From positions 1-54,733 of the forward strand of contig JAJZTW010000021.1 of the NCBI GenBank assembly GCA_021847345.1: a stretch of 54,733 nt of DNA, read 5' to 3'. Shown here in pieces: positions 46,601-54,423 of the stretch (position 1 is its first letter; the number at the start of each line of letters is the position of its first letter). The notes under the pieces were generated by a model. That model saw only the letters and a program-made list of their open reading frames with translations. It ran no database searches and was not told where the DNA came from. The position numbers and the translations under genes were made by a program. Source of the stretch: Pseudomonadota bacterium. Lineage in GTDB: Bacteria > Pseudomonadota > Gammaproteobacteria > Burkholderiales > Burkholderiaceae_C.

Positions 46601-48461
46601 TCGCCTCCTGCGTGCAGCCGGCCAGCGCGTAGGCTTGCCAGGGCTGGATGAGCACCGAATCGGGGTTGGTCTCGATGGCGCGCACCGCGTCGCGCCAGGT
46701 GCGCGACATCGCGTCCGTTCCGTCGTGCCGGACCTGCAGCGGCAGCGGCTCGAGGGTTTCGCGGGCATGGCCGGCGGCTGCCACGATGCGCAGGCGCCCC
46801 TGTTCGTCGGGCTGGCCGATCCATGCCGCGGCGAACAGGCCGCCTTCGAGCAGGCGCGTGCACGCGGTCTCCAGCAGCTCGCTCTCGCTGCGCGACGCGA
46901 TCAGCACGTCGATCTGCGAGAACACCGTGCGCATGAGCTCACCCTGGCGTTCATGGGCCCGCAACGCGTCCTGTTGCGCGGCCACCAGGTCGACGCGCTC
47001 CAGTCCGCGCCCGATGTATTCGCCCATGTCGCCCAGCAGGTTGGCGAACTCCGGGTCGAAGTCCAGCGCCTCGTCCCAGTACAGCGACAGCACCGCGTCG
47101 AGCCGGCCATGACGCCGGATGGGCAGCGCGGCGCACGCGTGCAGCGCATGGGCCTCGGCATGCGCGCTCCAGGGCCGTCCGGCGCGCGCGAGATCGTCGT
47201 GGAACTGCGCGCTGGCGCTGCGCCACACCGCGCCGAAAGGGCCCGGTGCGTCGGCCGGCGCCCCGAGCTCGCCGCGCGTGCCGCGCAGGTAATCGGTGAC
47301 TCCGGCGCTGGCGAGCACCTGCTCGCGCTGCGCGGCGTCGGCGCGCCCGATCCAGGCCAGGCGAACTCCGCACAGGTCCACCGCGGCCTGGCAGATGCCT
47401 TGCAGCAGGTCGTCCTCGTTGGCGGCGGCGGCGATCAATTCGTGGGTCCTGGCGCGAAACGACTGCATGCGCGACAGGCGCTGCAGCGTGCGCAGCGCCT
47501 GCGTGCTCGCACGCTGCAGCCGACGCGCGCGGCGCTCGCTCGCGGCAAGCAGCCCGGCGCCAAGCACCAGCGCCAACGCCAGCAACGCGACGTAGGGCAG
47601 CAGCGCGCGACCCCACGCGACGAGCAGGGTGCGTTGCGGCACGGCCGCGATGATCACATAGGGCAGGCCGTCCACGCGCACCCAGGCCCCCAGCGCTCGC
47701 TGCGCCACGTCGCCCACGGTGCCGTGGAACGAGCCGCTACCCGAGCCCAGCAGCGAGCGCAGCGGAAGATCCAGGCGTTGCGGGCGCCCGAACGGCGTCA
47801 TGCTCACCGGGTAGCCTGCCTGCGGCAGGCCGTCGACATCGCGCACGACGGTCAGGCTGGCGCTGGGGTAATGGGCCAGCAGGGCGCGCAGCGCCGCAGA
47901 CAGCTGGTGCGGGTGCGTCACCACCAGCCAGCGCCCGCCGCCGATGCGCAGCATCTCCCCGCTCAGCCAGCTTCCGGTGCCCGTGGGGCCGGGCACAGGG
48001 GGCAGCGCGCAGCGCGCGGCGCCGCCCGCGCAGCCCGACCAGGCCTGGCGCGTGCTCGGCGCCAGCGACGCATCGGTCGCCGGATAGGGCGGCGCATCGC
48101 GTGCCGCCGCCAGCACATGCCCGGAGTCGTCGAGCAGCAGCAGGTTGGTGTTGCCCGGCCACAGTGCCAGCGCATGCCGCAGCTCCGGAGCCGGGTCGGC
48201 CCTTCCGTCCAGGTCGGCCGCGATCTGGCGCAGGTGGGACACTCGCGTGTCGAGTTCGTTGCGCATGTCCTGCGCGTACACGTCAGCCCCGGCGCGCAGC
48301 GTGACGAGCGCGCGCCGGCGAGTCGCCGTCCACTGCTGCCAGGCGAAACCGGCGGCCGCCACGACCAGCACCAGCACGAACACGAAGGCTGCCCTGGCGC
48401 GCACGGGCTGCGGGTCCATCACGGGCGTGCGGGAGGGTGTTCGGGCTGGCGGCTGGGGCAT
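43626..48461 (-). CDS. Multidomain c-di-GMP protein: sensor-GAF-GAF-GGDEF-globin-GAF-EAL-CZB
   Basis: The 1611-aa protein (ATG at 48461; an in-frame GTG at 48542 adds 27) has membrane helices at about 24-44 and 281-306 around a periplasmic sensor. GAF domains follow at about 340-480 and 510-650, then GGDEF (motif 763-767, intact RxxD site RESD before it). Residues about 850-1000 resemble protoglobin sensors, with LGRVHAMIGV giving a candidate haem ligand His950. Another GAF-like domain precedes an EAL domain whose signature reads EVL (1225); other catalytic pieces (LNLPPSV, LELLETHED, MDDLGSGYS, VKIDQH, EGLES, QGYALAHP) are kept. The C-terminus resembles a CZB zinc-binding domain, with SHQQYRDTL, ACLLGRW (Cys1507) and RHLHTEFHRQ. 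GGDEF and EAL assignments are firm; globin and CZB are pattern-based. Confidence 0.88.
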   Translation of the reverse strand: MPQPPARTPSRTPVMDPQPVRARAAFVFVLVLVVAAAGFAWQQWTATRRRALVTLRAGADVYAQDMRNELDTRVSHLRQIAADLDGRADPAPELRHALALWPGNTNLLLLDDSGHVLAAARDAPPYPATDASLAPSTRQAWSGCAGGAARCALPPVPGPTGTGSWLSGEMLRIGGGRWLVVTHPHQLSAALRALLAHYPSASLTVVRDVDGLPQAGYPVSMTPFGRPQRLDLPLRSLLGSGSGSFHGTVGDVAQRALGAWVRVDGLPYVIIAAVPQRTLLVAWGRALLPYVALLALALVLGAGLLAASERRARRLQRASTQALRTLQRLSRMQSFRARTHELIAAAANEDDLLQGICQAAVDLCGVRLAWIGRADAAQREQVLASAGVTDYLRGTRGELGAPADAPGPFGAVWRSASAQFHDDLARAGRPWSAHAEAHALHACAALPIRRHGRLDAVLSLYWDEALDFDPEFANLLGDMGEYIGRGLERVDLVAAQQDALRAHERQGELMRTVFSQIDVLIASRSESELLETACTRLLEGGLFAAAWIGQPDEQGRLRIVAAAGHARETLEPLPLQVRHDGTDAMSRTWRDAVRAIETNPDSVLIQPWQAYALAGCTQEAMTLPLRRSGRLWAMLVLVANDSADLDAIVQDTLVRTADLISQALTEIDLKQMLQARESEQAHLARHDALTGLANRLALEQHLPHAMARARRGGHQLAIGVLDLDDFKPVNDTYGHAAGDRLLQQLGARLQAQLRESDLLARLGGDEFVLVLDELDAAHPRQVLATVLARLHRAVEEPFELGPGVLADVGMSMGLALYPEHGEEPDTLLRQADGALYATKAAKGRRQRWWLLSGEQVDDAQEDELDPHGEAAAELLDKVQAELVAVDEEFVESYWRQLAPDSANARILAMLTEPEVQGLKQHQQRHLRRLLQPRLQRHEQELAALRLGRVHAMIGVDGAASMAALSQYGAALQRATQRLPLRLDARVRLQTLLQQRVALDLQAAQRGALEVQHQRQAHLAAMELRLGAWEQSGQLPRHVVAHLGELPGVCGVACGRPDADNRYVLEFGFGEAQAYLQALRDAGLDPDFRRGALERPGATQRAWSSGVIATDANESAMDGYGPIASRFGVRSAAAIPLLDRHGHVHQVITLLGRHPGQFEAAGMRMWLESAQHHLGPAFQRALGGPTQHPIAATRRSRLHDLLYGGGLRLHVQPLVNLLTGQPDEVEVLARLQDGDTVLHPGAFLEAFGNHELRILFRKGLELTLHWLRAWDAQGLRLGASLNLPPSVLMDPECPQWIAQALEHSRIDASRLHLELLETHEDQFDSQRRDEAIASLSRLGVRLIMDDLGSGYSSLRRMRSLPFHTVKIDQHIVQQAQEEPVKTISFVGALVRMAQGLNMQVTMEGLESPELVEMALALGVERGQGYALAHPMPAEKLAAWLQTWHWELDAGSPDTALGRQALLYSRDIAPLDWQRIIVSHQQYRDTLMRSLRGEGSALQWRVVCRDDACLLGRWMRRHADTIWPATRTAFQRARHLHTEFHRQAGELLREAQEADRREQVLASLGAGALDRASDRLVRALHQLSWSMGAAGDERGDAEEAANEADPARRHVQA

Positions 48462-48629
48462 CGCGGCTTCGTACGGATCACGGCCCCGGCGTGGCGACAA
48501 CGGGCCGATGCAGCTCCGGAGCCGTGCTCCGGGCGCATACACCCTCGCATTGTGACAGTGCTTACGCTCGCGCGGAGCAAAAGCCGACCCCGGGTTTCGG
48601 GGGGATTCGCGCGGCCCGCCCGGGGGCCG

Positions 48630-49415
48630 TCAATAGAACACGAAGGTCGCCTGGGTCGGGCTGTTGATCGTGTTGTAGGCGCTGGTGTAGTCGGTCGACA
48701 GCGTGCCCAGCGCGCCGGTGTTCCAGGTCAGCAGGTTCGCCGCGTTGGGGTCGTCGACCACGCTCTGCCCACTCACCAGGTACTGCTCGACGCCGCGCAG
48801 CACGAGGTCCTGCGGGTCGCCGGAGTTCGGCGCCGACGTGATCTGCGTGGCGCCGAGCTGGAACTCGCCGGCGACGCGCGAGGCCGCCAGCGCGTAGTTG
48901 CTCATGCTCAATCCACCCGCCATGGCCTGGGCCATCGACGTGGCGATCGTGGTCAACGGGGTGACCAGCACGTTCACGGTGCCTCCGCCGCCGATGAAGG
49001 CCACCGCCTGCAGCGCGGCGTTGGTCGCGCCGAGCGGGTTCAGGGCCACCGTCGTTCCCGATGCGCGATTCGGGTAGCTTCCCCCGGTGATCTGCACCAG
49101 CACCGGGCCGTAGAAGTTCGGCAGCGCCTGCGAGAACTGACCCTGGGAGTCCGTGCTGATGCACGACGTCGTGAGCAGGGTCCCGGTATTCGCCGGCGGG
49201 CTCACCCCCGTGTTGAGCGGGTTGCCCTGGCCGTTCGCGATCGCGTACAGACAGACGTTGTAGGAACCGGTGACCGGCGCCGTGGCGTCCATCAGCACCT
49301 GCCCGTCCAGCGTGGACCCCGAGTACTTGTTGCTGGTGCCGCCGCCGCAGGCGGCGAGCAAGAGGCTCAGGCTCAGTGCGGCAAGGGTCGCACCGCGGCG
49401 CAATGGGCAAGACAT
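48630..49415 (-). CDS. Putative lipoprotein of unknown function
   Basis: The 261-aa protein has a lipoprotein signal: basic start, hydrophobic core and lipobox LLLAACGGG with Cys23, so it should be lipid-anchored. The mature part starts with a Gly/Ser linker, then beta-rich sequence (YNVCLYAIANGQ, GPVLVQITGGSYPN) and a helical region with NVLVTPLTTIATSMAQAM. The last pattern is seen in carboxypeptidase-regulatory-like surface lipoproteins of Burkholderiales. I do not recognise a specific function. A GGAG ribosome site precedes the ATG at 49415. It lies 26 nt after the smg stop on the same strand. The C-terminus ends in QATFVFY, an aromatic end. Confidence 0.75.
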   Translation of the reverse strand: MSCPLRRGATLAALSLSLLLAACGGGTSNKYSGSTLDGQVLMDATAPVTGSYNVCLYAIANGQGNPLNTGVSPPANTGTLLTTSCISTDSQGQFSQALPNFYGPVLVQITGGSYPNRASGTTVALNPLGATNAALQAVAFIGGGGTVNVLVTPLTTIATSMAQAMAGGLSMSNYALAASRVAGEFQLGATQITSAPNSGDPQDLVLRGVEQYLVSGQSVVDDPNAANLLTWNTGALGTLSTDYTSAYNTINSPTQATFVFY

Positions 49416-49441
49416 GGGTGACAGCTCCGGGCTGGGGGGCT

Positions 49442-49900
49442 TCAATGCACGACGCGGTCGGTGGCTTCGACGAACAGTTCGTCGAGGATCAACGCATCCG
49501 GCTCCTCGTCCAGGCGCCAGAACACCATGAGCACGATGGTCTTGAGCTGCTCCACCGGCAGCTGCCTGATTCCGGTGGCTACCGCGCGTTCGATGACCAG
49601 TTCGCGCAGATGGGGCTTGATCGTTCCCGCCGATTCGAGGAAGTTCAGGTACCCGACAGCATCCACGCCGAGGCATTCGAGTTCGCCGGCCTCGTACAGA
49701 CGGATGGTTCCGTTCGTCGGTGCGTTGGCCAGGCGACTGTCGGCGACGGCGAGGTCCAGGCCGTGCAGCCAGTCCAGCGCATCGCTGATTTCCTCGGTCT
49801 CGAAACCTGCCGCGCTGAGCTTGCGCGACAACTGTCCCGGCTCCGGGCAAGCCTCGGGGTGCCAGTAGGTCTCGTAGACGTACATCAGAATATCGAACAT
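49442..49900 (-). CDS. smg: Smg family protein (DUF494)
   Basis: The 152-aa protein begins MFDILMYVYETYWHPEACP and has LSRKLSAAGFETEEISDALDWL and ELVIERAVATGIRQLPVEQLK, all typical of Smg/DUF494. Its function is unknown; the gene is classically found next to dprA, as here. The start at 49900 gives the family's usual MFDxLxYxxExY opening; an upstream ATG adds six residues. It follows dprA on the same strand after 64 nt. Confidence 0.94.
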   Translation of the reverse strand: MFDILMYVYETYWHPEACPEPGQLSRKLSAAGFETEEISDALDWLHGLDLAVADSRLANAPTNGTIRLYEAGELECLGVDAVGYLNFLESAGTIKPHLRELVIERAVATGIRQLPVEQLKTIVLMVFWRLDEEPDALILDELFVEATDRVVH

Positions 49901-49964
49901 GGTGGGCATTCTATGCATAAGCGCCCCTCGCGGCCCTGGTGTGGATTTCCCGTCGCGGCGGGGT

Positions 49965-51119
49965 TCAACCCCGCCCGATGCGCTGCAGGCGCCCGCCGGG
50001 AAGGCGTTGCACCCGACCGTGCAGCTCCAGCTCGAGCAGTTGTTCGAGCAGCCAGGGCGTCGGGCGCCCGCTGCGCGCCTGCAGCTGGTCGAAGCCGATG
50101 GCGTCGAAGCCCATGCAGTCGAGCACTTGCCGAGCCGCCGAACCCGGCGGCGGGCCTTCGGCGCGCTGCTGCGGCGCCGCGTCGCCGCCGGCCGCCGGGG
50201 CCTGCCAGCCGAGCTCGTCGAACACGTCGTCGATGCTCTCGACCAGGCGCGCGCCGTCGCGCAGCAGGCGATGACATCCTCGCGCCGTGGGGTTGTGGAT
50301 GGAGCCCGGCAACGCGAACACCTCGCGGCCCTGCTCGGCCGCCAGGCGCGCGGTGATCAGCGAGCCGGAGCGAAGCGCTGCCTCGGTGACCAGCACGCCT
50401 GCCGACAAGCCGCTGATGATGCGATTGCGCCGCGGGAAGTGGGCGGGCAACGCGGCCTGGCCCAGCGCGAATTCCGACACCAGCAAGCCATCGCGTGCCA
50501 CTTCGCGTGCCAGGCCCCGATTCGCCGCCGGGTACACGCGATCGCAGCCGGTTCCCAGCACCGCCACGGTCGAGCCGCCCTGCGCGCCGGCGTCGAGCGC
50601 GCCGCGGTGCGCCTGCGCGTCGACGCCGCCGGCCAGGCCCGACACGACGGTCACCCCCGCCCGCGCCAGCGAGCCGGCGAACTCCCGCGAGTCGCGCGCG
50701 CCCTGTGCGCTGGGGTTGCGCGTGCCGACCACGGCCAGCATGCGCGGCCTGCCCAGCAGCGCCGGGTCGCCGCGGGCCCACAGCAGCGGGGGCGGGTCGG
50801 GGATCTCGAGCAGCTGACGTGGATAGTCAGGGTCGGCCAGGGTCAGCAGACGATGTCCCGGTTCGGCGAGCCAGTCGACGGCTCGCGCCAGCAGCTCCCG
50901 CAGCGCCGGAGGCGGCTCGCCCAGCAGTGCGTCGATGGCCGCTGGCGCGAGCAGGCCCCGCAGCCTGGTGGCGTCACATTGCAGGACCTGCTGCGGCAGG
51001 CCGAAGCTTCGCAGCAGCCTGCGCAGCGCGACCGGGCCGATCCCGGGACTGTAGACCAGGCGCAGCCATGCGCGCGTGTCGGCGTCGTCGCCTGGATCGC
51101 CCGGTGGCTCGGGATTCAC
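49965..51119 (-). CDS. dprA: DNA-processing protein DprA
   Basis: The 384-aa protein protects incoming single-stranded DNA and loads RecA during natural transformation. The N-terminal SAM-like region has SPGIGPVALRRLLRSFG. The Rossmann core has VVGTRNPSAQGARDSREFA, VVSGLAGGVDAQAHRGAL, GTGCDRVYPAAN and FPRRNRIISGLS. A C-terminal DML1-like winged helix follows an Ala/Gly/Pro linker. Length is normal. It sits between the LysM gene and smg, all minus strand, a conserved betaproteobacterial arrangement. No other competence genes are in the window. Confidence 0.96.
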   Translation of the reverse strand: MNPEPPGDPGDDADTRAWLRLVYSPGIGPVALRRLLRSFGLPQQVLQCDATRLRGLLAPAAIDALLGEPPPALRELLARAVDWLAEPGHRLLTLADPDYPRQLLEIPDPPPLLWARGDPALLGRPRMLAVVGTRNPSAQGARDSREFAGSLARAGVTVVSGLAGGVDAQAHRGALDAGAQGGSTVAVLGTGCDRVYPAANRGLAREVARDGLLVSEFALGQAALPAHFPRRNRIISGLSAGVLVTEAALRSGSLITARLAAEQGREVFALPGSIHNPTARGCHRLLRDGARLVESIDDVFDELGWQAPAAGGDAAPQQRAEGPPPGSAARQVLDCMGFDAIGFDQLQARSGRPTPWLLEQLLELELHGRVQRLPGGRLQRIGRG

Positions 51120-51141
51120 GCCGGCGCGCCCGGTCAGCGGG

Positions 51142-52296
51142 TCAGGGTTGGGTGACGGTGTCGGGGACTTCCACCTCGCTGCTGCCGCTGAGCACCAGCC
51201 CGAAGCTGACGTGGTGGAAGGTGCGGAACACCATCAGCAGGCCGTCGCGCCGGGAAGGCAGCACGATGCGCTGGTCGTTCGGCGTGGTCGTGTCGACCAC
51301 CTCGCGCGCCAGCTTGCGGATCGCCAGCACGTCGCCACGGCGCAGCCCGTCGGCGCTGCCCAGGTTGATGGCGACGACGCTGCCGTTGCCGGCCATCTGC
51401 ATGCCGTCGTAGATGGAAATGATGCTTCCGCGGACCGGATGCGCAGGCGCCTTGGGCGTGAAATTCAGATACTGGCGCGGGGGAATCGCGATCAGCCTGT
51501 CCCCGACGACCATCTCGCGGTGCATGGTCAACGGTTCCACGGTCGATACGGCGTCGGGCCCCTGGGGCCCGTGCACGACCTGCACGGTCCCCACGTAGTC
51601 CGATTCGTAGGCGATGATCTTGTGCGTGGCGGGGTCGCGCAGCGGCTTCGCCGGGCGGTAGACGTCGAAGCGGGTGTGGCCGTCGACGTCGCCGCGCACG
51701 TAGGCCACGCTGGCCTGGGTGAGCATGACATGGCCAGGCGCCAGCGCGACGATTCGCGGCGACTTGGCGAGCTGTGACGGCTCGACGATCAGCGGGCGTG
51801 TCAGGAAGGGGTCGATGAGCGCCGGATCGAGCGTGGGGATGCCGCTCGGCGGCAGCGCCTTGTACTGCACGCCCGGTTCGACGCGCACCGTCGGGATCTC
51901 GCCCTGTCCCTGCAGGCTCAGCATGGCGCGTCCGTTCGCGATGGTCAGCACCAGGACCTGGCCGGGGAAGATCCAGTGGGGGTTGCGGATGCGCTGCAGG
52001 TTCATGCCCCACAGATCCGGCCAGTTCCACGGCCGCTTGAGGTAGACGCCGGCGATGTGCCACAGCGTGTCGCCCTTGCGAACCTCGTAGCGCGACGGAG
52101 CCCCCGCGGCCAGCTCGCTGACCGGGACTCCGCGCTCGGCAGTCGACTGGGCACGCTCGCGCTGCTGCGCCGGCACCGGGTAGTCGGGCAGGCCGTTGAG
52201 CGGCGGCGCTCCGGTGGCCCAAGCCTGCGCAGCGGCCGTGCCCAACCAGAACACCAATCCGAGCGTGCTGGCGTGGCCAAAGAACTTGCGTTGCAT
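51142..52296 (-). CDS. LysM-domain exported protein
   Basis: The 384-aa protein has a signal peptide (STLGLVFWLGTAAAQAWA) and one LysM domain (YEVRKGDTLWHIAGVYLKRP, ending WIFPGQVLVL) that should bind peptidoglycan. The remaining 260 residues have VEPGVQYKALPPSGIPTLDP and repeated beta segments; this long tail is conserved with dprA-linked LysM proteins of Burkholderiales. It lies 22 nt upstream of dprA and is divergent from def across 392 nt. I chose the ATG at 52296 because it gives a clean signal peptide after GGGGG. Function in envelope maintenance is likely but unproven. Confidence 0.9.
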   Translation of the reverse strand: MQRKFFGHASTLGLVFWLGTAAAQAWATGAPPLNGLPDYPVPAQQRERAQSTAERGVPVSELAAGAPSRYEVRKGDTLWHIAGVYLKRPWNWPDLWGMNLQRIRNPHWIFPGQVLVLTIANGRAMLSLQGQGEIPTVRVEPGVQYKALPPSGIPTLDPALIDPFLTRPLIVEPSQLAKSPRIVALAPGHVMLTQASVAYVRGDVDGHTRFDVYRPAKPLRDPATHKIIAYESDYVGTVQVVHGPQGPDAVSTVEPLTMHREMVVGDRLIAIPPRQYLNFTPKAPAHPVRGSIISIYDGMQMAGNGSVVAINLGSADGLRRGDVLAIRKLAREVVDTTTPNDQRIVLPSRRDGLLMVFRTFHHVSFGLVLSGSSEVEVPDTVTQP

Positions 52297-52688
52297 GAAA
52301 GGGCCCCCAAGAAAGACAATACAGGTTGAAAGACGACAATCCGCTCGGCGCCGTGGCGGATGGCGGATTTTGGCATCTGCCGCAGCCCGGCGCGAGCGTA
52401 CCCGTCCGGCCTGGGGATTTTCGCGGCATCGTGCCGGCGTGAGCCGGCGACGCGCCTTGGCGTGAGCGCCCTTGCGCGGTCGCCGTGCAGCCCCCATATA
52501 TATGCAGGGTAAGCCTCGTCGCTGCGTGGTCAATCCCTCGGCAGGCAAAACCTCGAATGCTTGTTACATTGTCTCCATAAATCCGCGAACGTCGCAATCA
52601 AATTCCCGATTCGAACCTGCGCGAAGTTGCATGAATGCCGCGTGCCAGGCCGATTTGCCGCGGGGCATTTGACGCTTCGGAGTTCTCC
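52297..52688. other. Divergent intergenic region between LysM gene and def
   Basis: This 392-nt region must hold promoters for both directions. It has a 10-bp palindrome CATATATATG near 52496-52505 and a locally AT-rich stretch (52550-52610). GATTCGAACC near 52608 looks like a tRNA T-arm, but no cloverleaf surrounds it. No gene is supported, and no promoter can be assigned with confidence. Confidence 0.45.
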
Positions 52689-53201
52689 ATGGCCCTACTC
52701 GATATCCTTCAATATCCCGACCCTCGCCTGCACAAGGTGGCCAAGCCGGTGGCGGCGGTCGACGAGCGCGTGCGCACCATCGTGGCGGACATGTTCGAGA
52801 CCATGTACGCCGCCAAGGGCGTGGGCCTGGCCGCCACGCAGGTGGACATCCACGAGCGAATCATCGTGGTCGACACGTCCGAGCAGCGCGACCAGCCGAT
52901 GGTGCTGATCAACCCGGAGATCGTGCGGCGAAGCACCGACTGCAAGGAATGGGAGGAAGGCTGTCTGTCGTTGCCCGGCATCTACGACAAGGTCACGCGA
53001 CCCGACACGATCGTCGTTCGCGCGCTCGACGCGCGCGGCGAGGCCTTCGAGATCGAAGCCGACGGCTTGCTTTCGGTCTGCGTGCAGCACGAAATGGACC
53101 ACCTCGAAGGCAAGGTCTTCGTGGACCACCTGTCGGCCTTGAAGCGCAACCGCATCAAGTCGCGCATGCGCAAGCGCCAGCGCGAAGTGCAGCCGGCCTG
53201 A
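52689..53201 (+). CDS. def: Peptide deformylase
   Basis: The 170-aa metalloenzyme removes the formyl group from nascent proteins. All three motifs are present: [18 protein letters not shown] (metal Cys) and QHEMDHLEG (two metal His and the catalytic Glu). Length is normal for the type I enzyme. The ATG at 52689 gives the usual MALLDIL opening. It is followed 24 nt later by fmt in the standard def-fmt order. Confidence 0.98.
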   Translation: MALLDILQYPDPRLHKVAKPVAAVDERVRTIVADMFETMYAAKGVGLAATQVDIHERIIVVDTSEQRDQPMVLINPEIVRRSTDCKEWEEGCLSLPGIYDKVTRPDTIVVRALDARGEAFEIEADGLLSVCVQHEMDHLEGKVFVDHLSALKRNRIKSRMRKRQREVQPA

Positions 53202-53225
53202 ACTCCTGCCCAGGGGTGCGCAACC

Positions 53226-54248
53226 TTGAATCCGAGCCTCGACACCTCCGCCGCTGCGCCGCTGCGCGTGGCGTACGCGGGAACCCCAGAGTTCGCCGCG
53301 GTGGCGCTGGGCGCGCTGCTGCAGGCCGGGTACGACGTGCCGTTGGTGCTGACTCAGCCGGACCGCCCGGCCGGCCGCGGCCTGCGCGAACAGCCCAGCG
53401 CCGTCAAGCAGCTGGCCCTGGGGCACGGCCTTGCGCTGGCCCAGCCTTTCGGGCTGCGCCTGGACGGACGCTTCGCCGACGATGCCCGGTGCGCGCGCGC
53501 GGCGCTGGAGGCGGCCGCGCCGGACGTGCTGGTGGTGGCGGCCTACGGCTTGATCCTGCCGCAATGGGTGCTCGACCTGCCGCGCATGGGTTGCCTGAAC
53601 ATCCACGCCTCGCTGCTGCCGCGCTGGCGCGGCGCGGCGCCCATCCAGCGTGCGCTGGAGGCCGGGGACGCGATCACCGGCGTGAGCATCATGCGCATGG
53701 ACGCCGGGCTGGATACCGGACCGGTGTACCGAATGGAAGAGCTGGCGATCCGCGCCGACGACACCTCGCGGACCCTGCACGACCGCCTGGCCGGTCTGGG
53801 CGCCGATCTGTTGCTGCGCGTGCTGCAGGACCTGCGGGACGACATCGCCGAGCCCACGGCCCAGCCCAATGACGGGGTCACCTACGCGCAAAAGATCGAC
53901 AAATCCGAGACCTGGCTGGATTTTTCCCGACCGGCCGTCGAGCTCGAACGGCGCGTGCGCGCATTCGCACCCCACCCCGGCACGCGAACCCGCCTGGACG
54001 CACTGCAACTCAAGGTGCACGCCGCGCATCTGGGCAGCTCGGGCTCCCGAGGCGAGCCGGGCTGCGTGCTGCGCGCCGATGCCGCCGGCATCGAGGTGGC
54101 GTGCGGCGACGGCACGCTGGTACTGACCCGCGTGCAACGCGCTGGCGGCGCCCACGCCGTGGACGCCGGCGCCTTGCTGCGCGGCCTGCCGATCCAGCCA
54201 GGCCAGAGCTTCGCCAGCGGACCGCCCGACGCCCCCGCGGGCGCTTGA
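53226..54248 (+). CDS. fmt: Methionyl-tRNA formyltransferase
   Basis: The 340-aa enzyme formylates initiator Met-tRNA. The N-terminal domain has RVAYAGTPEFAAVAL, then NIHASLLPRWRGAAPIQRAL with the catalytic Asn-His and the SLLPxxRG motif, and MRMDAGLDTGPVY with the catalytic Asp. The C-terminal OB-like domain follows. The start appears to be a TTG at 53226, nine bases after AGGGG; no better ATG lies near. It is co-transcribed with def. Repeat copy A separates it from htpX. Confidence 0.97.
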   Translation: MNPSLDTSAAAPLRVAYAGTPEFAAVALGALLQAGYDVPLVLTQPDRPAGRGLREQPSAVKQLALGHGLALAQPFGLRLDGRFADDARCARAALEAAAPDVLVVAAYGLILPQWVLDLPRMGCLNIHASLLPRWRGAAPIQRALEAGDAITGVSIMRMDAGLDTGPVYRMEELAIRADDTSRTLHDRLAGLGADLLLRVLQDLRDDIAEPTAQPNDGVTYAQKIDKSETWLDFSRPAVELERRVRAFAPHPGTRTRLDALQLKVHAAHLGSSGSRGEPGCVLRADAAGIEVACGDGTLVLTRVQRAGGAHAVDAGALLRGLPIQPGQSFASGPPDAPAGA

Positions 54249-54289
54249 TTCGCCTGCTTGCCCACCGGCAGGCGGGCGTGTCCGCGGCG

Positions 54290-54346
54290 CCCGGCCCGCC
54301 CCCCGTGGGGGTCGAGAAAACTTGGGGCGGCCCTGCGTTTTCTCGA
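54290..54346 (+). repeat. Structured intergenic repeat, copy A (short form)
   Basis: It shares the C-rich/G-rich mini-palindrome and the entire stem-loop with copy B. The stem is TCGAGAAAAC (54312-54321) with GTTTTCTCGA (54337-54346), 10 bp, around a 15-nt loop. It lies 40 nt after fmt, on the same strand, before htpX. Unlike copies B, C and E it lacks the TGAGCGCCCCC start at the stop codon. Confidence 0.85.
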
Positions 54347-54423
54347 GAGACCTTGCGCCTCGATGGGTTACCATTGTTTCAAAAGGTAATTTCTGGAATG
54401 GCGTGCTGCCGTTCCCCGGATCG

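Noticed and set aside
43353-49421. Open plus-strand frame of about 2000 codons opposite the GGDEF/EAL and lipoprotein genes
   Set aside because: It is antisense to well-supported genes, is rich in Arg/His/Gln/Ala as expected for a complement frame in GC-rich DNA, and runs through repeats and gene boundaries.
52496-52505. CATATATATG palindrome as an operator
   Set aside because: Short simple-sequence palindrome with no matching second site; insufficient for a call.
52600-52625. tRNA-like T-arm sequence
   Set aside because: GATTCGAACC resembles a T-arm, but no matching acceptor stem, anticodon arm or D-arm is present around it.
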